Origin: Gnetum montanum
Lineage: Eukaryota > Streptophyta > Gnetopsida > Gnetales > Gnetaceae
Direction: 5' to 3'
DNA length: 64,000 bases
Assembly (NCBI GenBank): GCA_015680685.1
Contig: MNCI01010828.1
Location: 37,580 to 101,579 of the forward strand
Part shown: in pieces, positions 1-11,800 of the stretch
Numbering within the stretch: position 1 is the stretch's first letter
How the letters are laid out: the number at the start of each line of letters is the position of its first letter
Notes under the pieces: model-generated
Database searches by the model: none
What the model was told of the DNA's origin: nothing
The model's input: the letters and a program-made list of their open reading frames with translations, nothing else
Made by a program: the position numbers and the translations under genes

Positions 1-240
1 TTTCTCAACCCTTTCTCCTGGTAGCATAGAAGATAAGCCGAAAATACCAAAAAAATCACATACCTCAGACTTGCTTAACCATACACCGTGACACATACAA
101 GCAAGCCTGGGAAGATAACGAATGATTAACCCCAAGTGTTTCTTGTGGCGTTAAGGCATTTAGTCTGCAGAGTTCGACCGGATCGCGCGTGTACGCTCGT
201 ATTCGTATGGTGGAGTGTAGGGGTACCTCGCCACTCATCA
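1..240 (+). repeat. 3' end of an Athila-like LTR (copy 1)
   Basis: The segment ends in GGGGTACCTCGCCACTCATCA-type sequence, identical in layout to the ends of seven other LTRs in this window, and contains the shared GTTCGACCGGATCGCGCGTG stretch. No primer-binding site follows base 240, so this is the end of a 3' LTR or a solo LTR, not a 5' LTR. The expected TSD would be GAGGT, but its partner lies outside the window. Confidence 0.85.
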
Positions 241-1500
241 GAGGTCAATGTGAAGGCTCCAGGGTAATGTGGGTCAGGTCTGATAGCACCGAAAAAGTAT
301 CATGGTATAAAATCTGGCAATAAAGGTCATGAAGAGTATGAGGAAAAAGGAAATGTTTTGAACCAAAAGGATGATAAGGGAGAAGATCGTTGGTAATACT
401 TGGAGGGTAGAAGATGATGTGCGGGAGATGTGTTACAAGTGTAAATTACAAAGGTTATGCAAGTGGGTCCTCCCCAAAGCAGGTTCCAACCTATAATGCC
501 CTTGCACAACCACACCTTAAAATGTTTGTAGGCACTAGAAGGGTTAAATGTAATCCACACCGATTTCACAAAACACACACATGTAGATATCACCGTGATG
601 GAGTCCCATGCTACCCAAGTTACAAGTCACAATTACATGAACAACGAGGTGAGGTGAATCATAGAATGGATTGCAGAGATTGGGACATGAGGTAATTGAC
701 TCAGGGCACAATGAATCCTATGTGTAAGGCATGATTAGTGTGGCATTAGCTCATCACTCCAAAATTAAGACCAAGTCCATTTCTCTAATCAATGACATCG
801 CATTGCTTCATCCCAATGAGAGATAACCGTAAGAGCATCATGATAGCAAGGTGTACGATCACTTGGTGTTTCATGTAAGGGAAGAGTGATTTGGAATTTC
901 CTTATGGCACTTTTTTTTGAAGTATTGCTTAATCCAAAGAAGCTACCTACCTTTAGTTATGGGTGCATGTATTTCCAATGGGATCCCCTAGAATAGCATT
1001 ATTATTATTATTATTTTGGTTGAGTGCCTTTTGATTACTCTTACTCCCATTTTTCATTAGATCTACAACGATCTTAGTACAACCAAGCTACATGATAACT
1101 CCTACAAATGTCACCAAAGAGAATCCACAAGTCCCTTTGATGTCACACCCTGGCCATTCCCTCTTGGTCCATCATTTTTTGCTCTGGGCACAATAACACA
1201 TGGTTACTTTAAGTTTTAATGATTAGGAATATCATTGTACCCAAAAATAGAACCCTTTATTAATAGAATGGGTGGGTGGATGTTATGGGCTCGCTGTCCA
1301 CATAATGAGTCACTTGAGACTTGATAACATAAAACAACACCTCAACCAATGGTTCACATGAGTGTTTTATTCCTAGATGAGATTACTCATAAAAAGGTAA
1401 AAAGATAAAAAGACAAAAAGGAAAAAAGATCAAACAATAAGTTGAAAAGTGAAAAATTGAAAAACAAAAATTTCAAAATTAAAGAAAATGAAAAATATTT
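241..1500. other. No gene recognised
   Basis: Short open frames exist on both strands but none shows a recognisable motif. The segment lies between an LTR tail and the gag remnant of element A, and may be decayed internal sequence of A. It contains a short ATT microsatellite near 999-1015 and an A-rich stretch near 1395-1500. Confidence 0.4.
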
Positions 1501-1517
1501 ATTAATATTACTTGTCA

Positions 1518-3526
1518 TTAGAATGGGGGGTATCCCCCATAACTAAATGGTTGAGCATAACGAGGATTAATAAATGAAAATTTGGGATCCTTGCATGTTG
1601 GACATATTGGGATCCGATCATGTCCAAACCACTGGGTGTCTTTTGATGTGGTGGTTGGAATGTACCCCAAGTGGGGTTCATACACTTGATTATAGTAAGC
1701 ATAGTGGGGCAATTTATAAGATGTAGTCAATTGATAAGTGGTTAACCCACTATGACACGTGACCATAAGGTGGTATGCAAGGATCAACATGTCTCCCCAT
1801 GTGGCTATATTCATTGGGTCGTATGGTTGTTGGAGTATTGATTGGTGGCCCTGAGAAAGTAACACGAGACGTTGGGTTTGTGGAGGAAGATGCACCACAG
1901 TGTTGGACTTGTGCTAGGTTGGAGGATATAGTGGGCTCGGAACTGTGTTGTCCCTTCTTACAGTCATGCCAAAAGAAGGGGCGTCTTTGATGTTGAGGAG
2001 AGTTCCCACTACTGTTGTTAGTAGGAGCACAAGTAATATTTGTGGGTTGCTGCTATGGTGCAAACCCTTTTGGAATACTTGGTGGTGATGTAGAAGGAGG
2101 TGAAGGATGAGAATTTTGAAATTGAGGAGAAGTGTAAGGTAACCAAGGTGGTGGTCCTATTGGTGAGGATACGGGTTGATAGTATTGAGGAGAATAATAA
2201 TAGTGTGGTGAGATAGAGGATGTTGACCCATTTGGGGATATAGGATGTTGAACTTGATAAGCACTTAGGTTCAGATGGTATGAAGGGTGTAACCAATTTG
2301 GGGGTGGCCTCCCCCACGACTGAGATTGTTGCCACTATGATCGAACATAGTATCTCTGTACGAACTCTAGATGTAACACTCTTCCCAATGCTCCTGTAAA
2401 TGTGACAAGATTGGACATTGGCCCTTGGGGTGATCATATAGGAAAATGTTACATTGATACGTATGATTGGTAGTTGAGCTCTTATTTTTTTCAACCCTTT
2501 TTTTCGATTGTTTAAGGGTGTTTTGTCCTGCTTCTTGGTTTGTCATGACTCTACCTCCAAAAATGTTGGCACATTCTCTGCATTTTTTATACATCCATTC
2601 CATCATCTTATTGATCTTTGCCTCAATTTCATCCAATGATTGTAGTGTTGGAAAATATGGTTCCACCTCCTTAAGGTGAGTTGATTTCTCCTCTTCATTA
2701 TCATGGGCCCTTGTTGATTTAAGGTTTTGGGCCTGTTGAGATTTTTCAATGTTCTCCCATTTAGCCATTTCTCTTTCTTCTTTTGCTACTCGCTTGATAA
2801 GCTCTTGAAGTTGATGGGTTTGTAGCTCGTATAGTTGACCTTAGGCATACATCCCTAGGGTTTTCCTTGTTTCATTACGGAGTCCATCTATGATATGGTA
2901 CAGCCTTTCCTTGGAGAACTCATGGCCTGGGCAGTTGTTTAACAATGCATAATATCTTTCTAAGGCCATGTCCAAGGGTTCATGTTGCATTTGTTTCCAC
3001 TCTTAGATTTTTTTCTTCAAGGCTGACACTCTTGCATAAGTTTGATATCTTTTGTTGAAGAGCTTTACCATTGTTGGCAAACGTCAGATTGATTTTGGTT
3101 TTAAGAACCTATACCATACTTTTGCGTGGCCAACGAGTGTCATAGGAAAGAGCTTAAGTTTTTTCCATTCATTATCAATGTTGTTCCATGCAGATGATGT
3201 TGCAAATCTAAGTCATAGCCTCCTGAAAATTTGGGAAAGTTGTTTAAATCAAGCTTGGGTAGACGGCTTTCCTTACAATGCCTATGGGATATTCAAACAG
3301 CCTCTTGTATTTGTGTTAGGCTTGTAGTGGCTAGTAAGGGTTCATCGTCACTAGGTATGTTATGCATTTGTGAGTTTGGATGATATTGTTTGCATTTATG
3401 CTCATAGGAAACCCCTACATTGGATTGAGAACTCCAAACTTTATCTTCATCATTATATAATTCGTTGGTTCTCCAATGAATTGCCTTACTAGTTGTTGCA
3501 TGATCATAGTCTTGTGAGAGAGACAT
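1518..3526 (-). pseudogene. gag: gag pseudogene of element A
   Basis: This is the remains of a structural (nucleocapsid) polyprotein of a Ty3/gypsy element. Frames on the minus strand start with ATG at 3526 (MSLSQDYDH). They share with elements B and G a block DEPLL-x-T-x-SL followed by KLDLNNFPNF, which is KQLDMNNIPRFEG in B. A later block at 2768-2367 carries the knuckle remnant CNIFLYDHPKGQC followed by ILSHLQE. Compared with the CX2CX3HX4C pattern in element G, the second cysteine is replaced by F. A proline/serine/tyrosine-rich tail follows at about 2340-1518. Stops and frameshifts break it into at least four pieces, so it cannot make a full Gag. The start at 3526 lies about 110 bp after the primer-binding site, as expected. 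Confidence 0.75.
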
Positions 3527-3636
3527 GGTTGCAAAATTGTGTGTAATTTATTACAATTATTCTTTCTAAAAAGATATATCATTAATACTTGTTATAATGA
3601 TCTTGTATGATGTAACTAATCTAAATAACTAGCACC

Positions 3637-3656
3637 ATCCCCAGCAACGGCACCAA
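3637..3656 (-). other. Primer-binding site of element A
   Basis: On the minus strand the LTR end TCATCA is followed immediately by TTGGTGCCGTTGCTGGGGAT. This closely resembles the Athila/Tat primer-binding site TGGCGCCGTTGCCGGGGA, complementary to a tRNA 3' end (tRNA-Asp in described relatives). It fixes the 5' LTR boundary at 3657 and the orientation of the element. Confidence 0.88.
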
Positions 3657-4514
3657 TGATGAGTGGCGAGGTACCCCTACACTTAACCATACGAATATGA
3701 GTGTTTCATGCACGATCTGGTCGAACTCCGCAGACAGGCTAGTTGTGGTATCTAGATAGTTACTCGTTGATCGAAGCTTGTTGTCTTCCCACCTAGACTA
3801 GTATTTGCTTTGTCACATATGGTTTAGTCCAGAGTGAGGTGTATGATGTGTTCCTACACTAAAGCTACTCCTAGAGGTGACGGAAAATAATCTTAGCTAA
3901 GCTAGGAGGGAAAAGTCAGAGAGAGAGAGAGCTATACTAAGAGGAGATAGGAAGAGAGAATCTAAGCTAGCCTAAGTGTGATGAGCATTCATTCCTTAAT
4001 CACCTGTACACATCTTAGGCCTCGTGCACGGCTACCACTAGGATTACCAAGCGCATGGCCCAAGTACGCTACTAGCATACCAAGTAGTTACACATAGATG
4101 CTTGTGATTAAGTCATACTCATTCCGCATTTTATAACAATAAAAATTAAGTAATTAAACTAAGTGAATGCTACAATGATGAAGTAATCTCGATCTTTATT
4201 TTTGGTCATGTGCATGTCCAAGTACGTCACACTCGAATAAAGGATGCCATACAATTACAATCATCACACTGCAGGCATGCACTAGGAGAAAGGGTTGAGA
4301 GAGAAAAAGAAATGAACTAACTTCTAAAACTAACTATTTCAAAACTTAAAGGACTGACTCCTCTTGTGCACCTACATGTGTATTTATAGACTCACATAGA
4401 AGTCACGATATCATGTATCCGATATCATTATTTGGGCTGCAATATCGCGTACCTGATATCGTGGATCCGATATCAGGGGTCTGATATCATAGCCTGATGA
4501 ATCATGATTCATCA
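3657..4514 (-). repeat. 5' LTR of element A (copy 2)
   Basis: The LTR reads from TGATGA at 4514 to TCATCA at 3657 on the minus strand, 858 bp. U3 carries six or so GATATC-type words in 4400-4490. A TATA box (TCTATAAATA) lies near 4380. The U5 end contains the conserved GGGGTACCTCGCCACTCATCA-type sequence. The first 20 bp are a perfect palindrome (4495-4514). Confidence 0.87.
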
Positions 4515-4522
4515 CCTATAGA

Positions 4523-4621
4523 ATAAGTTTGTTACATTACTCTTATAGGAAAGTCATTGAAAAAAATAAATCTTACTCTTATAAGTTTGTTACATTACTC
4601 TTATAGGAAAGTCATTGAAGA
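4523..4621. repeat. Tandem duplication, 58-bp spacing
   Basis: The segment ATAAGTTTGTTACATTACTC...TCATTGAA occurs at 4523 and again at 4581, immediately beside the LTR of element A. The rest up to about 4970 shows no gene. Confidence 0.7.
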
Positions 4622-4974
4622 TGGTATGAAGAAATTGTCAATAAATAAAAATATAAATCTTCATAAAGATGAATGATAAAAAAGAACTCATGTAGTTGAT
4701 CCTATTTTGTTAGGATAATGCTAGAGTGATGATGATGATAATAAAATTATATCATTTCTCATTATGTTTGAAATTTTCTAATAAATGAGATAGTAATGTT
4801 ACCCTCTAGAAAAAAGAATATACCTACTAAAGACATATCAACATTTTAAAAAATAAATTAACACCATAGTACTTGCAATGACATTTTCTAGATGGCTGAA
4901 ATTGAAACTCCACTACTACATATATTGTAGGAGTTTACCAACATTAAATTATGTTGTTTTCCCTTAGGTTTGGA

Positions 4975-5960
4975 TTTTCCTTATAAAGGAGATAATAATG
5001 TTTGGAGTTGGGGGATGTCAAACCCTAAAATAATACTAATAATATTTAAAAGTTCCAAGCACATCAAATCAATGAAAAGAGAGTCTAAAGGAAAAGTCCA
5101 ATGCTTTTGGGGATGCCTTTATAGGTTTTCATCCTTACAACCAAGCTTAAAAAATGTCCCCTTTATGGTGGAAAAATAATCACCTTCACAAGTTTTCACT
5201 TATTAAAGTTTTTTTTAATAAAGAGAAAGAGAAAACTCTCTCTAAAGATAAAAAAGCAAATTAATCAAAAATAATGAACAAATAGGTACAGAAGCTGATA
5301 GCCTTCCATTCTTAAGGCCCCAAAATAAAAAGAAATTAATATTGTAGAAAATAAATTAAATTTTCAACTTTCATGAGGAGCTTTTTGCTTGAAGTTGAAG
5401 TTGAAAAGTGACATCTTTAAGAATATGATATTTAAATCTTAAAGAAAGGTTGTAGTTATGCTCTTGTTGTAGGAAAAAAATTATACACCAAAGCTTTCAA
5501 ATAGAGTAGAGAACAAGAGGTCAAAGATACTTCCAAATGCAAAGAAAGAAAGTAGAGAAATCAAGTTGATCACCAATAGTGATTTCATTGGTCCTTGGTT
5601 GAAAGTTTTTAAAAATTTTAGATATCTAATTCTAAGCATGCTATGTACAAAGATACTAAAAAAACATGAGAAAAAGAGTCTCCACTTCCCCAAAAAGGAA
5701 GAAACAATTCTCATATGTTTAAGATAACTACAAATAGGAAGACCTTGATGAATAATATATCATAGAAAATTACAATTTTTTGGAAATGTAAGAACTCTCC
5801 AAATTTTTTTTATTTTCTACATTCAAAAGTGTGGTGATAACTGCATTTCAAGGCCTTATTGAATTTGTTATGAATAAAATCATTCTTTGTAATAATATCT
5901 CATGTAACTTTGGAGTTAAAAGGAAAAATAGATATGCCATCCTTCTAAAAAGTATTTGGA
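4975..5960 (-). mobile_element. LINE-2 fragment C, 3' part
   Basis: The reverse complement matches the C-terminal ORF2 and 3' UTR of the LINE-2 copy at 12641-16470. Shared parts are the 3' UTR words CTTTAGTA-AGAA and GGATTGGTTGTAAGGATGAA, and an open frame at 5714-5481 related to the region downstream of the zf-RVT domain. The fragment is interrupted by LINE-1 at 5960/5961 and resumes at 11583. It is non-coding today. Confidence 0.75.
5945..5960. repeat. LINE-1 target-site duplication, left copy
   Basis: CTAAAAAGTATTTGGA, 16 bp, is identical to 11583-11598 and sits directly before the GC-richer LINE-1 start. Confidence 0.93.
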
Positions 5961-6542
5961 CCACGGAAACTGTGTGTCGAAAAATGGCTTTCATTTGGAA
6001 TTTCTGATCTGAGCAGGGAATCTGCCCGTCTTCAGGGATTAGGAGGCATTGTCCTTCCGCTGGTCTTCATCGTCCATGGGTCGATCTGAAGGAAGTCTTT
6101 TGGTCATCATTATACAGCAGAATCATTCCACTTCTTCCTCAGCATTTCTAGAGAATCTTGTGCATAGGCATTAAATGAGCGTAGATCAGACATCTAACAG
6201 AAAATTTCCAAATTCCCCAGAATTGTGTAGAAAATAACCATTGACGCTCTTTTCTTCCATTGGGCCCCGCTGCACTGTTGAGCCCTCCCTCGCTCTACCT
6301 TCTGTGGTGCCATCTTCGTCCATCGCTCACCCAGTGTTTGGTGGGGTGCAGGGCAACTTTGACGTTACCGACCAACCCTAGTCGTGATTTCTGTTTTTCC
6401 TAGCTATTTTTTCTTTCTGCAATGCTGTCCTAGACCTTGCCAGCAGTGGGTGGACATGCACACTGGTGGTGAGGGTTTTCCTGCAGTCAAGGTTGCAGAT
6501 TGGTGTCAGGAAAGCGCGCGGCCCAGGCATGGGCAAGTCACA

Positions 6543-7631
6543 ATGATGGATTCATCAGCTTCTGCATTTCCTCAGGGAAGTTCATCTACCTCACCTCAAA
6601 TTGATTTTCCTTTACTGGATGATATTTTTGAAGCAGTTTCTAAAGATTTCACATCTCATTTTTTGTTTTTTCAAATTGTGGGGCTTTTACCAACGTCCCC
6701 AAGTTTAAACACTTAAGTCCATAGCCTTCTTCAGCCCCATGGCATTCAGGTTTCTCATGCTCATTACTATGCTCGTCACTTCATTTTGGTAGAATTATTT
6801 GATGCTTCCCAGGTCGAAAAGGCTCTCTCTCAAAAACTTTTTCCAACAAGAAACGCAACCCTAATCGCACGCACCTAGAGTTTTGACTTTAATGTCAATG
6901 ACCCGATTTTTAATATAATTCCTTGTTATGTGGAAATGCCCAATCTTCCACTCATTTTCTCATCTATTGAGAGGGACATTGTGAGCATCCTGGTCCCTAT
7001 TATTTTTGATCATTGTACGGTGATCAATGGAACTCAAATTCGCCGTTATTGTATTGAATTGGATATAGCCCTTCAAAAGACTTCATTAACCCTCGCTGCT
7101 GGTGGAAAAATCTTCACCCAAAAAGTGGACTATTTTTACCTTCCAAACTCGTGTAGCTATTGTCATAGGGTCGAGCATCATATCTTGGCGTGTCCTATCC
7201 TAGCCAGGAAGAAACAAATTGTAGCATCTCAGAAGACTCGTTCCCCAATCACACCACCAGTAGGCCCACCCTCAGTATCCTTTAAATTCGGATCTCCTCC
7301 CCCAACAACTCCTAAATCCTCATCTCAATCTAGCCTCTCCAAGCTACAAAAACAACAGTTAGGTCCTCACACCTCCACCTAGGTCATCCCTTCAAACGTT
7401 GTCAAGAACTCATTCTCGGAAGATGAGTTCGTGGTGGCCAGTGGAAGGAAACGAGTCAAAGCTTCCTTTCGTTCTACTTCTCCCTCTAACTCCTCTTCAC
7501 TAGATACTTCCATGGCCCTTGTCCCCATCAACAACTCCTTTGCCCTCCTGTTAGGAATAAAGGAAACTGATACTTCAACTCCCAAACCTTTTGTTGACCT
7601 CTCATCCAAACTACCCCTTGTTTCCCCATGA
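6543..7631 (+). pseudogene. LINE-1 ORF1 (nucleic-acid-binding protein), broken
   Basis: ORF1 proteins of L1-type LINEs bind the element RNA. Translation from ATG 6543 (MMDSSASAFPQ) stays in one frame to TGA 7629-7631, with internal stops near 6716, 6880 and 7380 that make it a pseudogene. The same frame is also open upstream to 6384, so the start is uncertain. A zinc knuckle CSYCHRVEHHILAC (CX2CX4HX4C) lies at about 7153-7194, after a conserved block ending KVDYFYLPNS. A basic and serine-rich tail follows (SGRKRVKASFRS). The last codon overlaps the ORF2 start in ATGA (7628-7631), which points to coupled termination and reinitiation as the ancestral way to translate ORF2. No frameshift is needed to read the whole frame. 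Confidence 0.85.
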
Positions 7632-10600
7632 ATCTCCTTTCTTGGAACATTCGAGGCCTTACTGATAGGCTTTGACGGAAGCGAGTAGGAAACTTTATAT
7701 CTAGTCTAAATTTGGCTTTTGATTTCATCCTCCTTCAAGAAATTAAGATCTCAGCTGACCTTTTATCCTATTCCGCCCAGTGGTTTCTTCCTCACTCCTC
7801 ACTCCTAGCAACATCCCATGCAAGTGGGAAAGGAGGTGTGGCCATTCTCCTCTCACCCTACTGGAAAACTAAAATCCTTCAAAGTGGTTCTGATTCTGGG
7901 CATAGAGTTTCCTGGGCCACCTTCTCATCCCGGCATGGCCCTTTTGGCATTTGCTCGATATATGCCCCAAATGACTCCACAGAATGAGCTCTCCTTTGGC
8001 ATGAACTTGCAACTTCTCTCCTCCTAATGCCTTGGATATTTGGAGGAGATTTTAATATGGTAGAATTCCCTCAAGATAAGCTTGGAGGGACGTTTCTTCA
8101 ATTGCCCACTCTTGAGTATCAGGCCTGGTCCACATTTAAGAAAAGATTTTACCTCTCAGATGAGGCAGAAAACTCCACGTGCATTCCCCTTCATAGATTT
8201 ACTTGGAGCAATCTCCGTCTTGGGCAGGCTCGCATCTACAGCAGGTTAGATAGGTTCTATTTCTCCACCCTTTCCTTTTGGTAAGCTTTCTCTACCACTA
8301 CAGTTCATCATCATGCCACCTTATCTGACCATCTTCCTATCTCCATATCTATCAAGATTCATGGTAGCCCTGACCGACAAAAATTTCATCTTTTCAGACT
8401 ACACAACAACTGTTTTTCTTCCCCAACTTCCCAACTTCTTCTATCCAACCTTTGGAATGCCCAACCTAGGCCTCCAAATCAGGTGGGTTGGATTAATTGG
8501 TGGCATCGTGCTTCATGTCGAGTGCGAAAATTTGCTTGTTCATATGGTAAGACCGTGGCTGATCAAGCCAAACATGAATACAACAAAATTCATCTCACTA
8601 TTGAACATCTCACTAATAAACTAGCTCAAGATCCCTTCAATACTCTAGTTCACGAGGAGCTAGCTAGAGCACGCGTTGCCTTCCAACATTGGGAAGGGTA
8701 TTGAGCATAAAGTGCCTTAACTAAAAGTCGGCTCACTTGGTTAAATATTCAAGACGAACACTGTAAGGAATTTTTTAAATATCTTAATGTTGCTTCCCCT
8801 TTGCATGCTATTGACAAAATCTCATGTGATGGTACCACCATTACTGACCACAATAGTATCCTCTCTTTTCTTACGAACCACTACGAAACCCTTTTTGCAG
8901 CTACCCCAATGGACATCTCTTCATTCAAGGCTGCCACCCCTAATTATCCTCTCCTTATTAACCCCACTATGCTACAAAGTCTTGACACTTATATCACTCT
9001 GGTGGAGCTACATGAGGCCTGTTCCAAGTAAAGTCGAGGAAAGGCTCCTGGTTATGATGGGTTTCCTATAGAATTTTTTCAAAATCATTGGAAATTGGTG
9101 GGCAAGGATCTTTTACAGGTCATTAATGAGGCTCTCTTAACTGGTTCCCTTGGGCCCAATCTAAATCAAGGGGTAATTCGTCTCCTTCCCAAGTCTGGGG
9201 ATCTAACCGATATCTCCAATTGGCATCCCATAACTCTTCTCAATGTAGTGTATAAAATTTGGGCGAAGTGCCTTGCCTTACGGCTGAAAAAAATTCTTGG
9301 TTAGATCATATCCCCTCAGCAAACAGGATTTGTTCCTGGTAGATATATTTTAGACAATGTGGTCGCTTCATGGGAAGGTCTCAAGTGGGCTGAGGATGAT
9401 GGACAAGATATTCTCCTAGTGAAACTTGATTATGCCAAGGCTTATGACAACATTAAGTGGGATTTTATCTTGCAGACTATGACCAAACTTGGTTTTGGAC
9501 CTAAGTTCTTGCATATGGTGAACTGCTTATTCTCAGATGCTACTGCAAGAATTTTCACTACCTTTGGCATTACCTCTCGCTTTCCAATACATAGGTCTGT
9601 GCGCCAAGGTTGTCCTCTCGTCCCCTAGCTCTTTATCATCGCATCAGACTTTCTTTGTCATCAAATTAACCTGGAAATTCAAACTAAAGTGCTCACTGGG
9701 GTTAACCTTTCCTCCTCTCAACAACAGCTTCTCAATATGCACTTCGCCGATGACTCCTTTTTTCTAGTTCAAAACACAGCCACCAATTTGCACCGCCTCT
9801 TATCAAGGGTGGAGCAATATTGCACACTCTCAGGTTCCATAATTAATTGGAATAAATCCTCTATTTATAGCTTTCAGGGCAATTACAAACATGTGACCAA
9901 CCATAATTGGAAGCGGCTTCAGGATCAAGACATCGTTAAGCTTCTGGGAATCCCTTTCCATTTTAGAGGTTCAACATCTATCCTTTAAGAGCAAGTTATA
10001 TATTGAATTCAAAAGAAACTCGACAAATGGAAAACTAAACCCCTCACACTTGCAAGTAAATTCCTTGTTTGTAAGTCCATATGCGCGTCCACCCATGTGT
10101 ATTACTCTTCGTGTTGGGACTCCTCCCAAGCTGCCTACCAGAAGCTAGAATGGTTATTCCGTGACTTTATGTGGTCCTCCAAGGATTTTCAGAAAGGCTT
10201 TCATCGTGTCGCTTGGACTATTGTTACTCTCCCCAAGAATAAGGGTGGCTTAGGCCTTTTGAACTCTTATAAGCAAGGAATTACCCTAGTTGTTAAGTGG
10301 TTGGTACAACATTTAGATGCCTCAAATATTAAAGGGACCCTCCTCCAATTAAGGCTTCATCAAGCATTTCCTAAAAATAAGCCCTTCTGGAAAGGCATCC
10401 AATGACTAGCCAGCCTAAGACAATTCAAGGAAAGACAATTCAAGGCTAGCTAGTCGTTGGATTTCATGGGTCGCGTTTAACACTTTGTATGGGGAGTTGG
10501 CTGCAATGAACCATTGCCTAGTTCAGATTTACTCTTTTCTCCATGGTCACTGGCATCTGGATGTTACAGTACAAAGCCTTTTTCATGACCTTCAATGGCT

Positions 10601-11056
10601 TAATGGGGTTAAACTCTTGTCCTATCAGCCATCTATCCCCTTTCATCTCATGCATGACCCATCTGAAGTCATTCAACGTTGCAATAAGTATTGGCACAAA
10701 CAAGAGTCAGAAACATTTTAGGTCCCTCTCTTCCAACTTATTTGGAAACTTCCTACCCTCCCCAAAATTAAGCAGTTCCTTTGGTGTCTTCTCCACCATG
10801 GTCTACCTATTGGAAAACGTCTAGAATATCTGGGGATTCCTAATCCCAATTGTCCTCTATGTGGTGGATATGATGACTTTGTCCATGTATTTTGGCAATG
10901 TCCCTTTGCTCAACATGTGTGGCAATGGGCTTCTAAAGCTTTTCCATCATACAAGCTATCTCAAGAGGATGTCATATTCGGATTGTTGAACATTACTTCT
11001 ACTAATCTTAATTTTCTGTGGAAAGTTATTAGGCCTACTATTTTATATTATATTTG
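7628..11056 (+). pseudogene. LINE-1 ORF2 (endonuclease - reverse transcriptase), broken
   Basis: ORF2 nicks target DNA and reverse-transcribes the element RNA there. From ATG 7628 (MNLLSWNIRGL) one frame holds to about 10405. The order is: APE-type endonuclease with LLQEIKI (about 7730), WIFGGDFNM (about 8036) and SDHLPIS (about 8323); then RT with KAPGYDGFP (about 9045), LDYAKAYDNIKWDF (about 9425), GCPL (about 9610) and the catalytic FADD (about 9745). The frame then changes near 10420, where a small duplicated and inverted sequence lies. It continues through a zf-RVT-like region, FLWCLLHHGLPIGKRL and CPLCGGYDDFVHVFWQCP (about 10780-10910). At least nine in-frame stops are present; one at about 7669 replaces a probable Arg codon (CGA to TGA). 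The motifs match plant L1-clade LINEs. Confidence 0.92.
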
Positions 11057-11582
11057 AAAGTGAAGATGTAATGTTCTATTTCAAAAGACAAAGTATTCTA
11101 ACAAATGTTTGCTTACCAGGTTGGAAAAGTTGTAGATCTTTCGCCTCACCTATTTTCAACTCACATCTCAAGCATCCAAGTTCAATCTGGACAGTCATCA
11201 ATTGGTTCATCTACTGCAACTATGGGAAAGACCTGTGTGTTCCAGTTACACTTAGCATTAGTAATATATGCAAGGAAGTTTTCCCTTTTTATCATGTGGA
11301 GTCACCATTGGAATTCTCTCTATCCTTAATTAAGAGCTCTTTGCCTCATCTAATTCTATGTCAATCTATTTTGTAACAAGCCAGTCTGTGCGAACATTTG
11401 GTTGTGCCCCAACTTGGTTTTCCTCCTCTAATACTCGTTTATTTCTAAGGTGTTTCCCGAGTGTCATTCACGATGCTCTCAGTTTTCCCTTTCCTTTAAC
11501 CCTATGACTTATTCAAGTTATTGTAATTGATGCACCTTTAATTTCAATAAAACTTCTTTTCGGGATCCGACACCCCCTCCCC

Positions 11583-11598
11583 CTAAAAAGTATTTGGA
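11583..11598. repeat. LINE-1 target-site duplication, right copy
   Basis: CTAAAAAGTATTTGGA, identical to 5945-5960. Confidence 0.93.
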
Positions 11599-11800
11599 AA
11601 ATATTGATGCAAAGTATTATTAACTTTAAATAAATTTTCAAGATTAGAAATTAATTTTTCAAAATTGTTCTTTTGCTTTTTATTCAAATCATAGAGGTTA
11701 GAAGCCTCCTTCCATATAATCCATCTATCTTACATACATAGACAATAAACTACAATGATGCTAAACTTGCTCTAAGTGGTACACATTCTAGATGAATTAG
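11583..11800 (-). mobile_element. LINE-2 fragment C, remainder after LINE-1 insertion
   Basis: The reverse complement matches 15400-15560 of LINE-2 copy E (TAGATGGATTATATGGAAGG, then GAAGCTTCTAACCTCTA-type sequence). It is the 5' continuation of the fragment at 4975-5960. From 11800 to 12146 nothing further is recognised. Confidence 0.7.

Larger units (their letters stand above)
1500..4514 (-). mobile_element. Athila-like Ty3/gypsy element A, 5' half
   Basis: Reading on the minus strand, the order is LTR (4514-3657), primer-binding site (3656-3637), then a broken gag down to about 1500. Pol is not found below 1500 in this window, so the element is either truncated or its remainder has decayed or lies outside. 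The family is shared with elements B and G and five further LTRs. Lineage assignment rests on the PBS and on gag homology to element B, whose pol is of the Athila/Tat type. Confidence 0.8.
5961..11582 (+). mobile_element. LINE-1: full-length plant L1-type LINE
   Basis: The element is about 5.6 kb: a 5' UTR, ORF1 with a CCHC knuckle, and ORF2 with endonuclease, reverse transcriptase and a C-terminal zf-RVT region. A perfect 16-bp TSD flanks it. The 3' end is AATAAAACTTC...GGGATCCGACACCCC followed by C-rich sequence, with no poly(A) tail. It inserted into the older LINE-2 copy C: joining 5960 to 11599 restores sequence collinear with 15400-15560. Both ORFs are now broken mainly by point-mutation stops, so this copy is dead but younger than its surroundings. 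Confidence 0.92.

Noticed and set aside
327-695. Overlapping 88- and 93-codon frames near the left edge
   Set aside because: No family resemblance on either strand; overlap on both strands suggests chance.
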